From Antitrichia curtipendula (lineage: Eukaryota; Streptophyta; Bryopsida; Hypnales; Leucodontaceae), in NCBI GenBank assembly GCA_951230915.1, contig OX579637.1, positions 12,462,001 to 12,526,000 of the forward strand: DNA of 64,000 nucleotides. Direction: 5' to 3'. The position numbers and the translations under genes were made by a program. This document shows positions 37,601 to 52,799 of the stretch, in pieces (position 1 is the first letter of the stretch; every line of letters starts with the position of its first letter). The notes under the pieces were generated by a model that was given only the letters and a program-made list of their open reading frames with translations, was not told the origin of the DNA and made no database searches.

Positions 37601-38922
37601 TGGGAAGGCACTTGAATAAATTTGTGGAAGTTGCCAATACCCTCAATTATTTGAATCCATGAGAATATTTCATTTGTGTGTAATTTTCATCCATCTGCAC
37701 GTGAATTAGAAAAAAATATGGAATAAAATCGGGTCTGTACTTTAATGGCTCCGTACATCAAATGTCATAGACTTTGATTTGAGAAGGCACTTGAACAAAA
37801 TTGTGGAAGTTGCCAATACCCTCAAATTTTTGAATCCACGAGAACATTTCATTTGTGCGTAATTATCATCCATCTCCACGTGAATCAAGAAAGATATGGA
37901 TTAAACTTGGGCCTGTACTTTAATGGCTCCCTACATCAAATGTCATGGAATTTGATTTGAGAAGGCACTTGAACAAATTTGTGGAAATAGCAAATACCCT
38001 CAAATATTTGAATCCATGAGAATATTTCATTTGTACGTAATTTTCATCCATCCCCACGTGAATCGAAAAAAATATGGAATGAACTTGGGCCTGTACTTTA
38101 ATGCTCCCTACATCAAATGTCATGGAATTTGATTTGAGAAGGCACTTGAACAAATTTGTGGAAGTTGCCAATACCCTCAAATATTTGAATCCATGAGAAT
38201 ATTTTATTTGTGCGTAATTTTCATCCATCTCCACGTGAATCAAGAAAAATATGGATTAAACTTGGGCCTGTACTTTAATGGCTCCCTACATCAAATGTCA
38301 TGGAATTTGATTTGAGAAGGCACTTGAACAAATTGGTGGAAGTTGCCAATACCCTCAAATATTTGAATCCATGAGAATATTTCATTTGTGCGTAATTTTC
38401 ATCCATCTCCACGTGAATCAAGAAAAATATAAAATAAACTTGGGCCTGTACTTTAATGGCTCCCTACATCAAATGTCATGGAATTTGATTTGAGAAGGCA
38501 CTTGAACAAATTTGTGGAAGTTACAAATTTCTTGAAGTATTTGAATGCATGGGAATATTTCAATTGTGCATAATTTCCATCCATCTCCACGTGAATCGAA
38601 AAAACTATGGAATAAACCTCGGCCTGTACTTTAATGGCTCCCTACATCAAATGTCATGGAATTTGATTTGAGAAGGCAGTTGAACAAATTTATGGAAATA
38701 GCAAATACCCTCAAATATTTGAATCGATGAGAATATTTTATTAGTACGTAATTTTCATCCATCTCAACATGAATCAAGAAAGATATGGAATAAACGTGGG
38801 CCTGCACTTTAATGGCGCCCTACATCAAATGTCATGGAATTTGATTTGAGAAGGCACTTGAACAAATTTGTGGAAATAGCAAATACCCTCAAATATTTGA
38901 ATCCATGAGAATATTTTATTAG

Positions 38923-41900
38923 TACGTAATTTTCATCCATCTCCACGTGAATCAAGAAAAATATAGATTAAACTTGGGCCTATAGTTTAATGGCTCTCTA
39001 CATCAAATGTCATGGAATTTGATTTGGGAAGGCACTTGAATAAATTTGTGGAAGTTGCCAATACCCTCAAATATTTGAAACCATGAGATAATTTCATTTG
39101 TGCGTAATTTTCATTCATCTCCACGTGAATTGAAGAAAAATATGAAATAAAATCGGGCCTGTAATTTAATGGCTCCGTACATCAAATGTCATAGACTTTG
39201 ATTTGAGAAGGCACTTGAACAAAATTGTGGAAGTTGCCAATACCCTCAAATATTTGAATCTATGAGAATATTTCATTTGTGCGTAATTATCATCCATCTC
39301 CACGTGAATCAAGAAAGATATGGATTAAACTTGGGCCTGTACTTTAATGGCTCCCACATCAAATGTCATGGAATTTGATTTGGGAAGGCACTTGAATAAA
39401 TTTGTGGAAGTTGCCAATACCCTCAATTATTTGAAACCATGAGAATATTTCATTTGTGCGTAATTTTCATCCATCTCCACGTGAATCAAGAAATATTTGG
39501 ATTAAACATGGGCCTGTACTTTAATGGCTCCCTACATCAAATGTCATGGAATTTGATTTGAGAAGGCAGTTGAACAAATTTATGGAAATAGCAAATACCC
39601 TCAAATATTTGAATCCATGAGAATATTTCATTTGTGCGTAATTTTCATCCATCTCCACGTGAATCAAGAAATATTTGGATTAAACATGGGCCTGTACTTT
39701 AATGGCTCCCTACATCAAATGTCATGGAATTTGATTTGAGAAGGCAGTTGAACAAATTTATGGAAATAGCAAATACCCTCAAATATTTGAATCCATGAGA
39801 ATATTTCATTTGTGCGTAATTTTCATCCATCTCCAAGTGAATCAAGAAATATTTGGATTAAACATGGGCCTGTACTTTAATGGCTCCCTACATCAAATGT
39901 CATGGAATTTGATTTGAGAAGGCACTTGAACAAACTGGTGGAAGTTGCCAATACCCTCAAATATTTGAATCCATGAGAATATTTTATTAGTACGTAATTT
40001 TCATCCATCTCCACGTGAATCAAGAAAAATATGGATTAAACTTGGGCCTGTACTTTACTGGCTCCCTACATCAAATGTCATGGAATTTGATTTGAGAAGG
40101 CACTTGAACAAATTTTTAGAAGTTGCCAATACCCTCAAATTTTTAAATCTATGAGAATATTTCATTTGTGCGTAATTATCATCCATCTCAACGTGAATCA
40201 AAAAAAATATGGAATAAACGTGGGCGTACACTTTAATGGCGCCCTACATCAAATGTCATCGAATTTGATTTGGGAAGGCACTTGAATAAATTTGTGGAAG
40301 TTGCCAATACCCTCAATTATTTGAATCCATGAGATTATTTCATTTGTGTGTAATTTTAATCCATCTCAACGTGAATCAAGAAAAATATGGAATAAACTTG
40401 GGCCTGTACTTTAATGGCTCCCTACATCAAATGTCATGGAATTTGATTTGAGAAGGCAGTTGAACAAATTTATGGAAATAGCAAATACCCTCAAATATTT
40501 GAATCCATGAGAATATTTCATTTGTGCGTAATTTTCATCCATCTCCACGTGAATCAAGAAATATTTGGATTAAACATGGGCCTGTACTTTAATGGCTCCC
40601 TACATCAAATGTCATGGAATTTGATTTGAGAAGGCAGTTGAACAAATTTATGGAAATAGCAAATACCCTCAAATATTTGAATCCATGAGAATATTTCATT
40701 TGTGCGTAATTTTCATCCATCTCCACGTGAATCAAGAAATATTTGGATTAAACATGGGCCTGTACTTTAATGGCGCCCTACATCAAATGTCATGGAATTT
40801 GATTTGAGAAGGCACTTGAACAAATTTGTGGAAATAGCAAATACCCTCAAATATTTGAATCCATGAGAATATTTTATTAGTACGTAATTTTCATCCATCT
40901 CCACGTGAATCAAGAAAAATATAGATTAAACTTGGGCCTATAGTTTAATGGCTCTCTACATCAAATGTCATGGAATTTGATTTGGGAAGGCACTTGAATA
41001 AATTTGTGGAAGTTGCCAATACCCTCAAATATTTGAAACCATGAGATAATTTCATTTGTGCGTAATTTTCATTCATCTCCACGTGAATTGAAGAAAAATA
41101 TGAAATAAAATCGGGCCTGTAATTTAATGGCTCCGTACATCAAATGTCATAGACTTTGATTTGAGAAGGCACTTGAACAAAATTGTGGAAGTTGCCAATA
41201 CCCTCAAATATTTGAATCTATGAGAATATTTCATTTGTGCGTAATTATCATCCATCTCCACGTGAATCAAGAAAGATATGGATTAAACTTGGGCCTGTAC
41301 TTTAATGGCTCCCACATCAAATGTCATGGAATTTGATTTGGGAAGGCACTTGAATAAATTTGTGGAAGTTGCCAATACCCTCAATTATTTGAAACCATGA
41401 GAATATTTCATTTGTGCGTAATTTTCATCCATCTCCACGTGAATCAAGAAAAATATGGAATAAACTTGGGCCTGTACTTTAATGGCTCCCTACATCAAAT
41501 GTCATGGAATTTGATTTGAGAAGGCAATTGAACAAATTTATGGAAATAGCAAATACCCTCAAATATTTGAATCCATGAGAATATTTCATTTGTGCGTAAT
41601 TTTCATCCATCTCCACGTGAATCAAGAAAGATATGGATTAAACTTGGGCCTGTACTTTAATGGCTCCCACATCAAATGTCATGGAATTTGATTTGGGAAG
41701 GCACTTGAATAAATTTGTGGAAGTTGCCAATACCCTCAATTATTTGAAACCATGAGAATATTTCATTTGTGCGTAATTTTCATCCATCTCCACGTGAATC
41801 AAGAAAAATATGGAATAAACTTGGGCCTGTACTTTAATGGCTCCCTACATCAAATGTCATGGAATTTGATTTGAGAAGGCAGTTGAACAAATTTATGGAA

Positions 41901-42126
41901 ATAGCAAATACCCTCAAATATTTGAATCCATGAGAATATTTCATTTGTGCGTAATTTTCATCCATCTCCAAGTGAATCAAGAAATATTTGGATTAAACAT
42001 GGGCCTGTACTTTAATGGCTCCCTACATCAAATGTCATGGAATTTGATTTGAGAAGGCACTTGAACAAACTGGTGGAAGTTGCCAATACCCTCAAATATT
42101 TGAATCCATGAGAATATTTTATTAGT
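38923..42126 (+). repeat. 11-mer (about 1958 bp) higher-order satellite repeat
   Basis: Diagnostic variants recur 1958 bp apart, equal to 11 x 178. AGTACG followed by AAATATAGATTAAAC occurs at 38923 and 40881, and the GAAGAAAAATATGAAATAAA variant occurs at about 39131 and 41089. The order of variant monomers between them is the same for several monomers. Confidence 0.75.
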
Positions 42127-44260
42127 ACGTAATTTTCATCCATCTCCACGTGAATCAAGAAAAATATGGATTAAACTTGGGCCTGTACTTTACTGGCTCC
42201 CTACATCAAATGTCATGGAATTTGATTTGAGAAGGCACTTGAACAAATTTTTAGAAGTTGCCAATACCCTCAAATTTTTGAATCTATGAGAATATTTCAT
42301 TTGTGCGTAATTATCATCCATCTCAACGTGAATCAAAAAAAATATGGAATAAACGTGGGCGTACACTTTAATGGCGCCCTACATCAAATGTCATCGAATT
42401 TGATTTGGGAAGGCACTTGAATAAATTTGTGGAAGTTGCCAATACCCTCAATTATTTGAATCCATGAGATTATTTCATTTGTGTGTAATTTTAATCCATC
42501 TCAACGTGAATCAAGAAAAATATGGAATAAACTTGGGCCTGTACTTTAATGGCTCCCTACATCAAATGTCATGGAATTTGATTTGAGAAGGCAGTTGAAC
42601 AAATTTATGGAAATAGCAAATACCCTCAAATATTTGAATCCATGAGAATATTTCATTTGTGCGTAATTTTCATCCATCTCCACGTGAATCAAGAAATATT
42701 TGGATTAAACATGGGCCTGTACTTTAATGGCTCCCTACATCAAATGTCATGGAATTTGATTTGAGAAGGCAGTTGAACAAATTTATGGAAATAGCAAATA
42801 CCCTCAAATATTTGAATCCATGAGAATATTTCATTTGTGCGTAATTTTCATCCATCTCCACGTGAATCAAGAAATATTTGGATTAAACATGGGCCTGTAC
42901 TTTAATGGCTCCCTACATCAAATGTCATGGAATTTGATTTGAGAAGGCAGTTGAACAAATTTATGGAAATAGCAAATACCCTCAAATATTTGAATCCATG
43001 AGAATATTTCATTTGTGCGTAATTTTCATCCATCTCCAAGTGAATCAAGAAATATTTGGATTAAACATGGGCCTGTACTTTAATGGCTCCCTACATCAAA
43101 TGTCATGGAATTTGATTTGAGAAGGCACTTGAACAAACTGGTGGAAGTTGCCAATACCCTCAAATATTTGAATCCATGAGAATATTTTATTAGTACGTAA
43201 TTTTCATCCATCTCCACGTGAATCAAGAAAAATATGGATTAAACTTGGGCCTGTACTTTACTGGCTCCCTACATCAAATGTCATGGAATTTGATTTGAGA
43301 AGGCACTTGAACAAATTTTTAGAAGTTGCCAATACCCTCAAATTTTTGAATCTATGAGAATATTTCATTTGTGCGTAATTATCATCCATCTCAACGTGAA
43401 TCGAAAAAAATATGGAATAAACGGGGGCGTACACTTTAATGGCGCCCTACATCAAATGTCATCGAATTTGATTTGGGAAGGCACTTGAATAAATTTGTGG
43501 AAGTTGCCAATACCCTCAATTATTTGAATCCATGAGATTATTTCATTTGTGTGTAATTTTAATCCATCTCAACGTGAATCAAGAAAAATATGGAATAAAC
43601 TTGGGCCTGTACTTTAATGGCTCCCTACATCAAATGTCATGGAATTTGATTTGAGAAGGCAGTTGAACAAATTTATGGAAATAGCAAATACCCTCAAATA
43701 TTTGAATCCATGAGAATATTTCATTTGTGCGTAATTTTCATCCATCTCCACGTGAATCAAGAAATATTTGGATTAAACATGGGCCTGTACTTTAATGGCT
43801 CCCTACATCAAATGTCATGGAATTTGATTTGAGAAGGCAGTTGAACAAATTTATGGAAATAGCAAATACCCTCAAATATTTGAATCGATGAGAATATTTT
43901 ATTAGTACGTAATTTTCATCCATCTCAACATGAATCAAGAAAGATATGGAATAAACGTGGGCCTGCACTTTAATGGCGCCCTACATCAAATGTCATGGAA
44001 TTTGATTTGAGAAGGCACTTGAACAAATTTGTGGAAATAGCAAATACCCTCAAATATTTGAATCCATGAGAATATTTCATTTGTGCGTAATTTTCATCCA
44101 TCTCCACGTGAATCGAAAACAATATGGATTAAACGTGGGCGTACACTTTAATGGCGCCCTACATCAAATGTCATCGAATTTGATTTGGGAAGGCACTTGA
44201 ATAAATTTGTGGAAGTTGCCAATACCCTCAATTATTTGAATCCATGAGATTATTTCATTT
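42126..44260 (+). repeat. 6-mer (about 1068 bp) higher-order satellite repeat
   Basis: The AGTACG/TTTACTGG marker recurs at 42126 and 43194 (1068 bp, 6 x 178), with the same following series: TTTTTAGAAGTTGCC, GGGCGTACAC, ATCTCAACGTG, then GGCAGTTGAAC monomers. A related copy starts at 39991, 2135 bp earlier. The second copy diverges near 43.9 kb. Confidence 0.72.
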
Positions 44261-45930
44261 GTGTGTAATTTTAATCCATCTCCACAAGAATTAAAATTAA
44301 ATATGGAATAAAATCGGGTCTGTACTTTAATGGCTCCGTACATCAAATGTCATAGACTTTGATTTGAGAAGGCACTTGAACAAAATTGTGGAAGTTGCCA
44401 ATACCCTCAAATTTTTGAATCCATGAGAATATTTCATTTGTGCGTAATTATCATCCATCTCCACGTGAATCAAGAAAGATATGGATTAAACTTGGGCCTG
44501 TACTTTAATGGCTCCCTACATCAAATGTCATGGAATTTGATTTGAGAAGGCACTTGAACAAATTTGTGGAAATAGCAAATACCCTCAAATATTTGAATCC
44601 ATGAGAATATTTTATTAGTACGTAATTTTCATCCATCTCCACGTGAATCAAGAAAGATATGGAATAAACGTGGGCCTGCACTTTAATGGCGCCCTACATC
44701 AAATGTCATGGAATTTGATTTGAGAAGGCACTTGAACAAATTTGTGGAAATAGCAAATACCCTCAAATATTTGAATCCATGAGAATATTTCATTTGTGCG
44801 TAATTTTCATACATCTCCACGTGAATCGAAAACAATATGGAATAAACGTGGGCGTACACTTTAATGGCGCCCTACATCAAATGTCATGGAATTTGACTTG
44901 AGAAGGCACTTGGACAACTTTGTGGAAGTTACAAATACCATCAAATATTTGAATTAATGAGAATATTTCATTTGTGCGTAATTTTCATCCATCTCCACGT
45001 GAATCGAAAAAAATATGGAATAAATGTGGGCCTGCACTTTAATGGCGCCCTACATCAGATGTCATGGAATTTGATTTGGGAAGGCACTTGAATAAATTTG
45101 TGGAAGTTGCCAATACCCTCAATTATTTGAATCCATGAGAATATTTCATTTGTGTGTAATTTTCATCCATCTCCACGTGAATTAGAAAAAAATACGGAAT
45201 AAAATCAGGTCTGTACTTTAATGGCTCCGTACATCAAATGTCATAAACTTTGATTTGAGAAGGCACTTGAACAAAATTGTGGAAGTTGCCAATTCCCTCA
45301 AATTTTTGAATCCATGAGAACATTTCATTTGTGCGTAATTATCATCCATCTCCACGTGAATCAAGAAAGATATGGAATAAACTTGGGCCTGTACTTTAAT
45401 GGCTCGCTACATCAAATGTCATGGAATTTGATTTGAGAAGGCACTTGAACAAATTGGTGGAAGTTGCCAATACCCTCAAATATTTGAATCCATGAGAATA
45501 TTTCATTTGTGCGTAATTTTCATCCATCTCCACGTGAATCAAGAAAAATATAAAATAAACTTGGGCCTGTACTCTAATGGCTCCGTACATCAAATGTCAT
45601 GGAATTTGATTTGAGAAGGCACTTGAACAAATTTGTGGAAGTCACAAATTTCTTGAAGTATTTGAATCCATGGGAATATTTCAATTGTGCATAATTTCCA
45701 TCCATCTCCATGTGAATCGAAAAAACTATGGAATAAACCTCGGCCTGTACTTTAATGGCTCTCTACATCAAATGTCATGGAATTTGATTTGAGAAGGCAC
45801 TTGGACAAATTTCTGGAAGTTACAAATACCTTCAAATATTTGAATCTATGAGAATATTTCATTTGTGCGTAATCTTTATACATCTGCACGTGAATCGAAA
45901 AAAACATGGTATACAATCGGGTTTGGAGTT

Positions 45931-48600
45931 TAATTGTTCCCTACATCAAATGTCATGGAATATGATTTGAGAAGGCACTTGAACAAATTTGTGGAAATAG
46001 CAAATACCCTCAAATATTTGAATCCATGAGAATATTTTATTAGTACGTAATTTTCATCCATCTCCACGTGAATCAAGAAAAATATAGATTAAACTTGGGC
46101 CTGTAGTTTAATGGCTCTCTACATCAAATGTCATGGAATTTGATTTGGGAAGGCACTTGAATAAATTTGTGGAAGTTGCCAATACCCTCAATTATTTGAA
46201 TCCATGAGATAATTTCATTTGTGCGTAATTTTCATCCATCTCCACGTGAATTGAAAAAAAATATGAAATAAAATCGGGCCTGTAATTTAATGGCTCCGTA
46301 CATCAAATGTCATAGACTTTGATTTGAGAAGGCACTTGAACAAAATTGTGGACGTTGCCAATACCCTCAAATATTTGAATCTATGAGAATATTTCATTTG
46401 TGCGTAATTATCATCCATCTCCACGTGAATCAAGAAAGATATGGATTAAACTTGGGCCTGTACTTTAATGGCTCCCACATCAAATGTCATGGAATTTGAT
46501 TTGGGAAGGCACTTGAATAAATTTGTGGAAGTTGCCAATACCCTCAATTATTTGAAACCATGAGAATATTTCATTTGTGCGTAATTATCATCCATCTCCA
46601 CGTGAATCAAGAAAAATATGGAATAAACCTGGGCCTGTACTTTAATGGCTCCCTACATCAAATGTTATGGAATTTGATTTGAGAAGGCAGTTGAACAAAT
46701 TTGTGGAAGTTGCCAATACCCTCAATTATTTGAATCCATGAGATTATTTCATTTGTGTGTAATTTTAATCCATCTCCACAAGAATTAAAATTAAATATGG
46801 AATAAAATCGGGTCTGTACTTTAATGGCTCCGTACATCAAATGTCATAGACTTTGATTTGAGAAGGCACTTGAACAAAATTGTGGAAGTTGCCAATACCC
46901 TCAAATTTTTGAATCCATGAGAACATTTCATTTGTGCGTAATTATCATCCATCTCCACGTGAATCAAGAAAGATATGGATTAAACTTGGGCCTGTACTTT
47001 AATGGCTCCCTACATCAAATGTCATGGAATTTGATTTGAGAAGGCACTTGAACAAATTTGTGGAAATAGTAAATACCCTCAAATTTTTGAATCGATGAGA
47101 ATATTTCATTTGTGCGTAATTATCATCCATCTCCACGTGAATCAAAAAGATTATGGATGAACTTGGGCCTGTACTTTAATGGCTCCCTACATCAAATGTC
47201 ATGGAATTTGACTTGAGAAGGCACTTGGACAACTTTGTGGAAGTTACAAATACCATCAAATATTTGAATCCATGAGAATATTTCATTTGTGCGTAATTTT
47301 CATCCATCTCCACGTGAATCGAAAAAAATATGGAATAAATGTGGGCCTGCACTTTAATGGCGCCCTACATCAAATGTCATGGAATTTGATTTGGGAAGGC
47401 ACTTGAATAAATTTGTGGAAGTTGCCAATACCCTCAATTATTTGAATCCCTGAGAATATTTCATTTGTGTGTAATTTTCATCCATCTCCACGTGAATTAG
47501 AAAAAAATATGGAATAAAATCAGGTCTGTACTTTAATGGCTCCGTACATCAAATGTCATAGACTTTGATTTGAGAAGGCACTTGAACAAAATTGTGGAAG
47601 TTGCCAATTCCCTCAAATTTTTGAATCCATGAGAACATTTCATTTGTGCGTAATTATCATCCATCTCCACGTGAATCAAGAAAGATATGGAATAAACCTC
47701 GGCCTGTACTTTAATGGCTCTCTACATCAAATGTCATGGAATTTGATTTGAGAAGGCACTTGGACAAATTTCTGGAAGTTACAAATACCTTCAAATATTT
47801 GAATCTATGAGAATATTTCATTTGTGCGTAATCTTTATACATCTGCACGTGAATCGAAAAAAACATGGTATACAATCGGGTTTGGAGTTTAATTGTTCCC
47901 TACATCAAATGTCATGGAATATGATTTGAGAAGGCACTTGAACAAGTTTGTGGAAATAGCAAATACCCTCAAATATTTGAATCCATGAGAATATTTTATT
48001 AGTACGTAATTTTCATCCATCTCCACGTGAATCAAGAAAAATATAGATTAAACTTGGGCCTGTAGTTTAACGGCTCTCTACATCAAATGTCATGGAATTT
48101 GATTTGGGAAGGCACTTGAATAAATTTGTGGAAGCTGCCAATACCCTCAATTATTTGAATCCATGAGATAATTTCATTTGTGCGTAATTTTCATCCATCT
48201 CCACGTGAATTGAAAAAAAATATGAAATAAAATCGGGCCTGTAATTTAATGGCTCCGTACATCAAATGTCATAGACTTTGATTTGGGAAGGCACTTGAAC
48301 AAAATTGTGGACGTTGCCAATACCCTCAAATATTTGAATCTATGAGAATATTTCATTTGTGCGTAATTATCATCCATCTCCACGTGAATCAAGAAAGATA
48401 TGGATTAAACTTGGGCCTGTACTTTAATGGCTCCCACATCAAATGTCATGGAATTTGATTTGGGAAGGCACTTGAATAAATTTGTGGAAGTTGCCAATAC
48501 CCACAATTATTTGAAACCATGAGAATATTTCATTTGTGCGTAATTATCATCCATCTCCACGTGAATCAAGAAAAATATGGAATAAACCTGGGCCTGTACT
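45931..48600 (+). repeat. Second 11-mer (about 1959 bp) higher-order block
   Basis: TAATTGTTCC occurs at 45931 and 47890, and ATATGAAATA at 46261 and 48220, both 1959 bp apart. Rare variants travel together in the same order, which indicates duplication of an 11-monomer unit rather than independent mutation. Confidence 0.74.
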
Positions 48601-51600
48601 TTAATGGCTCCCTACATCAAATGTCATGGAATTTGATTTGAGAAGGCAGTTGAACAAATTTATGGAAATAGCAAATACCCTCAAATATTTGAATCCATGA
48701 GAATATTTCATTTGTGCGTAATTTTCATCCATCTCCACGTGAATCGAAAAAAATATGGAATAAACGTGGGCGTACACTTTAATGGCGCCCTACATCAAAT
48801 GTCATCGAATTTGATTTGGGAAGGCACTTGAATAAATTTGTGGAAGTTGCCAATACCCTCAATTATTTGAATCCATGAGATTATTTCATTTGTGCGTAAT
48901 TTTAATCCATCTCCACAAGAATTAAAATTAAATATGGAATAAAATCGGGTCTGTACTTTAATGGCTCCCTACATCAAATGTCATGGAATTTGATTTGAGA
49001 AGGCACTTGAACAAATTTGTGGAAATAGCAAATACCCTCAAATTTTTGAATCGATGAGAATATTTCATTTGTGCGTAATTTTCATCCATCTCCACGTGAA
49101 TCGAAAAAAATATGGAATAAATGTGGGCCTGCACTTTAATGGCGCCCTACATCAAATGTCATGGAATTTGATTTGGGAAGGCACTTGAATAAATTTGTGG
49201 AAGTTGCCAATACCCTCAATTATTTGAATCCATGAGAATATTTCATTTGTGTGTAATTTTCATCCATCTCCACGTGAATTAGAAAAAAATATGGAATAAA
49301 ATCGGGTCTGTACTTTAATGGCTCCGTACATCAAATGACATAGACTTTGATTTGAGAAGGCACTTGAACAAAATTGTGGAAGTTGCCAGTTCCCTCAAAT
49401 TTTTGAATCCATGAGAACATTTCATTTGTGCGTAATTATCATCCATCTCCACGTGAATCAAGAAAGATATGGATTAAACTTGGGCATGTACTTTAATGGC
49501 TCGCTACATCAAATGTCATGGAATTTGATTTGAGAAGGCACTTGAACAAGTTTGTGGAAATAGCAAATACCCTCAAATATTTGAATCCATGAGAATATTT
49601 CAATTGTACGTAATTTTCATCCATCCCCACGTGAATCGAAAAAAATATGGAATGAACTTGGGCCTGTACTTTAATGCTCCCTACATCAAATGTCATGGAA
49701 TTTGATTTGAGAAGGCACTTGAACAAATTTGTGGAAGTTGCCAATACCCTCAATTATTTGAATCCATGAGAATATTTCATTTGTGCATAATTATCATCCA
49801 TCTCCACGTGAATCAAGAAAAATATAAAATAAACTTGGGCCTGTACTCTAATGGCTCCGCACATCAAATGTCATGGAATTTGATTTGAGAAGGCACTTGA
49901 ATAAATTTGTGGAAGTTACAAATTTCTTGAAGTATTTGAATCCATGGGAATATTTCAATTGTGCATAATTTCCATCCATCTCCACGTGAATCGAAAAAAC
50001 TGTGGAATAAACCTCGGCCTGTACTTTAATGGCTCTCTACATCAAATGTCATGGAATTTGATTTGAGAAGGCACTTGGACAAATTTGTGGAAGTTACAAA
50101 TACCTTCAAATATTTGAATCTATGAGAATATTTCATTTGTGCGTAATCTTTATACATCTGCACGTGAATCGAGAAAAACATGGCATACAATCGGGTTTGT
50201 AGTTTAATGGCTCCCTACATCAAATGTCATGGAATTTGATTTGAGAAGGCACTTGAACAAATTTGTGGAAATAGCAAATACCCTCAAATATTTGAATCCA
50301 TGAGAATATTTTATTAGTACGTAATTTTCATCCATCTCCACGTGAATCAAGAAAAATATGGATTAAACTTGGGCCTGTACTTTACTGGCTCCCTACATCA
50401 AATGTCATGGAATTTGATTTGAGGAGGCACTTGAACAAATTTTTGGAAGTTGCCAATACCCTCAAATTTTTGAATCTATGAGAATATTTCATTTGTGCGT
50501 AATTATCATCCATCTCCACATGAATCAAGAAAGATATGGAATAAACGTGGGCCTGCACTTTAATGGCGCCCTACATCAAATGTCATGGAATTTGATTTGA
50601 GAAGGCACTTGAACAAATTTGGGGAAATAGCAAATACCCTCAAATATTTGAATCCATGAGAATATTTCATTTGTACGTAATTTTCATCCATCTCCACGTG
50701 AATCGAAAAAAATATGGAATAAACGTGGGCCTGCACTTTAATGGCGCCCTACATCAAATGTTATGGAATTTGATTTGGGAAGGCACTTGAATAAATTTGT
50801 GGAAGTTACAAATTTCTTGAAGTATTTGAATCCATGGGAATATTTCAATTGTGCATAATTTCCATCCATCTCCACGTGAATCGAAAAAACTATGGAATAA
50901 ACCTCGGCCTGTACTTTAATGGCTCTCTACATCAAATGTCATGGAATTTGATTTGAGAAGGCACTTGGACAAATTTGTGGAAGTTGTCAATACCTTCAAT
51001 TATTTGAATCCATGAGAATATTTCATTTGTGTGTAATTTTCATCCATCTCCACGTGAATTAGAAAAAAATATGGAATAAAATCGGGTCTGTACTTTAATG
51101 GCTCCGTACATCAAATGTCATAAACTTTGATTTGAGAAGGCACTTGAACAAAATTGTGGAAGTTGCCAATACCCTCATTTATTGGAATCCATGAGAATAT
51201 TTCATTTGTGCGTAATTATCATTCATCTCCACGTAAATCAAGAAAGATATGGATTAAACTTGGGCCTGTACTTTAATGGCTCCCTACATCAAATGTCATG
51301 GAATTTGATTTGAGAAGGCACTTGAACAAATTTGTGAAAATAGCAAATACCCTCAAATATTTGAATCCATGAGAATATTTCATTTGTGCGTAATTTTCAT
51401 CCATCTCCAGGTGAATCAAGAAAAATATGGATTAAACTTGGGCCTGTACTTTAATGGCTCCCTACATCAAATGTCATGGAATTTGATTTGAGAAGGCACT
51501 TGAACAAATTTGTGGAAGTTACAAATTTCTTGAAATATTTGAATCCATGGGAATATTTCATTTGTGCATAATTTCCATCCATCTCCACGTGAATCGAAAA

Positions 51601-52799
51601 AACTATTGAATAAACCTCGGCCTGTACTTTAATGGCTCTCTACATCAAGTGTCATGGAATTTGATTTGAGAAGGCACTTGGACAAATTTCTGGAAGTTAC
51701 AAATACCTTCAAATATTTGAATCTATGAGAATATTTCATTTGTGCGAAATTTTTATACATCTGCACGTGAATCGAAAAAAACATGGTATACAATCGGGTT
51801 TGTAGTTTAATGGCTCCCTACATCAAATGTCATGGAATTTGATTTGAGAAGGCACTTGAACAAATTTGTGGAAATAGCAAATACCCTCAAATATTTGAAT
51901 CCATGAGAATATTTTATTAGTACGTAATTTTCATCCATCTCCACGTGAATCAAGAAAAATATGGATTAAACTTGGGCCTGTACTTTACTGGCTCCCTACA
52001 TCGAATGTCATGGAATTTGATTTGAGAAGGCACTTGAACAAATTTGTGGAAATAGCCAATACCCTCAAGTTTTTGAATCTATGAGAATATTTTATTAGTA
52101 CGTAATTTTCATCCATCTCCACGTGAATCAAGAAAAATATGGATTAAACTTGGGCCTGTACTTTAATGGCTCTCTACATCAAATGTCATGGAATTTGATT
52201 TGAGAAGGCACTTGAACAAATTTGTGGAAGTTACAAATTTCTTGAAATATTTGAATCCATGAGAATTTTTCATTTGTGCGTAATTATCATCCATCTCCAC
52301 GTGAATCGAAAAAAATATGGAATAAACTTGGGCCTGTACTTTAATGCTCCCTACATCAAATGTCATGGAATTTGATTTGAGAAGGCACTTGAACAAATTT
52401 GTGGAAATAGCAAATACCCTCAAGTATTTGAATCCATGAGAATATTTTATTAGTACGTAATTTTCATCCATCTCCACGTGAATCAAGAAAGATATGGAAT
52501 AAACGTGGGCCTGCACTTTAATGGCGCCCTACATCAAATGTCATAGAATTTGATTTGAGAAGGCACTTGAACAAATTTGTGGAAATAGCAAATACCCTCA
52601 AATATTTGAATCCATGAGAATATTTCGTTTCTGCGTAATTTTCATCCATCTCCACGTGAATCGAAAAAAATATGGAATAAACGTGGGCCTACACTTTAAT
52701 GGCGCCCTACATCAAATGTCATGGAATTTGATTTGGGAAGGCACTTGAATAAATTTGTGGAAGTTGCCAATATCCTCAATTGTTTGAATCCATGGGAAT

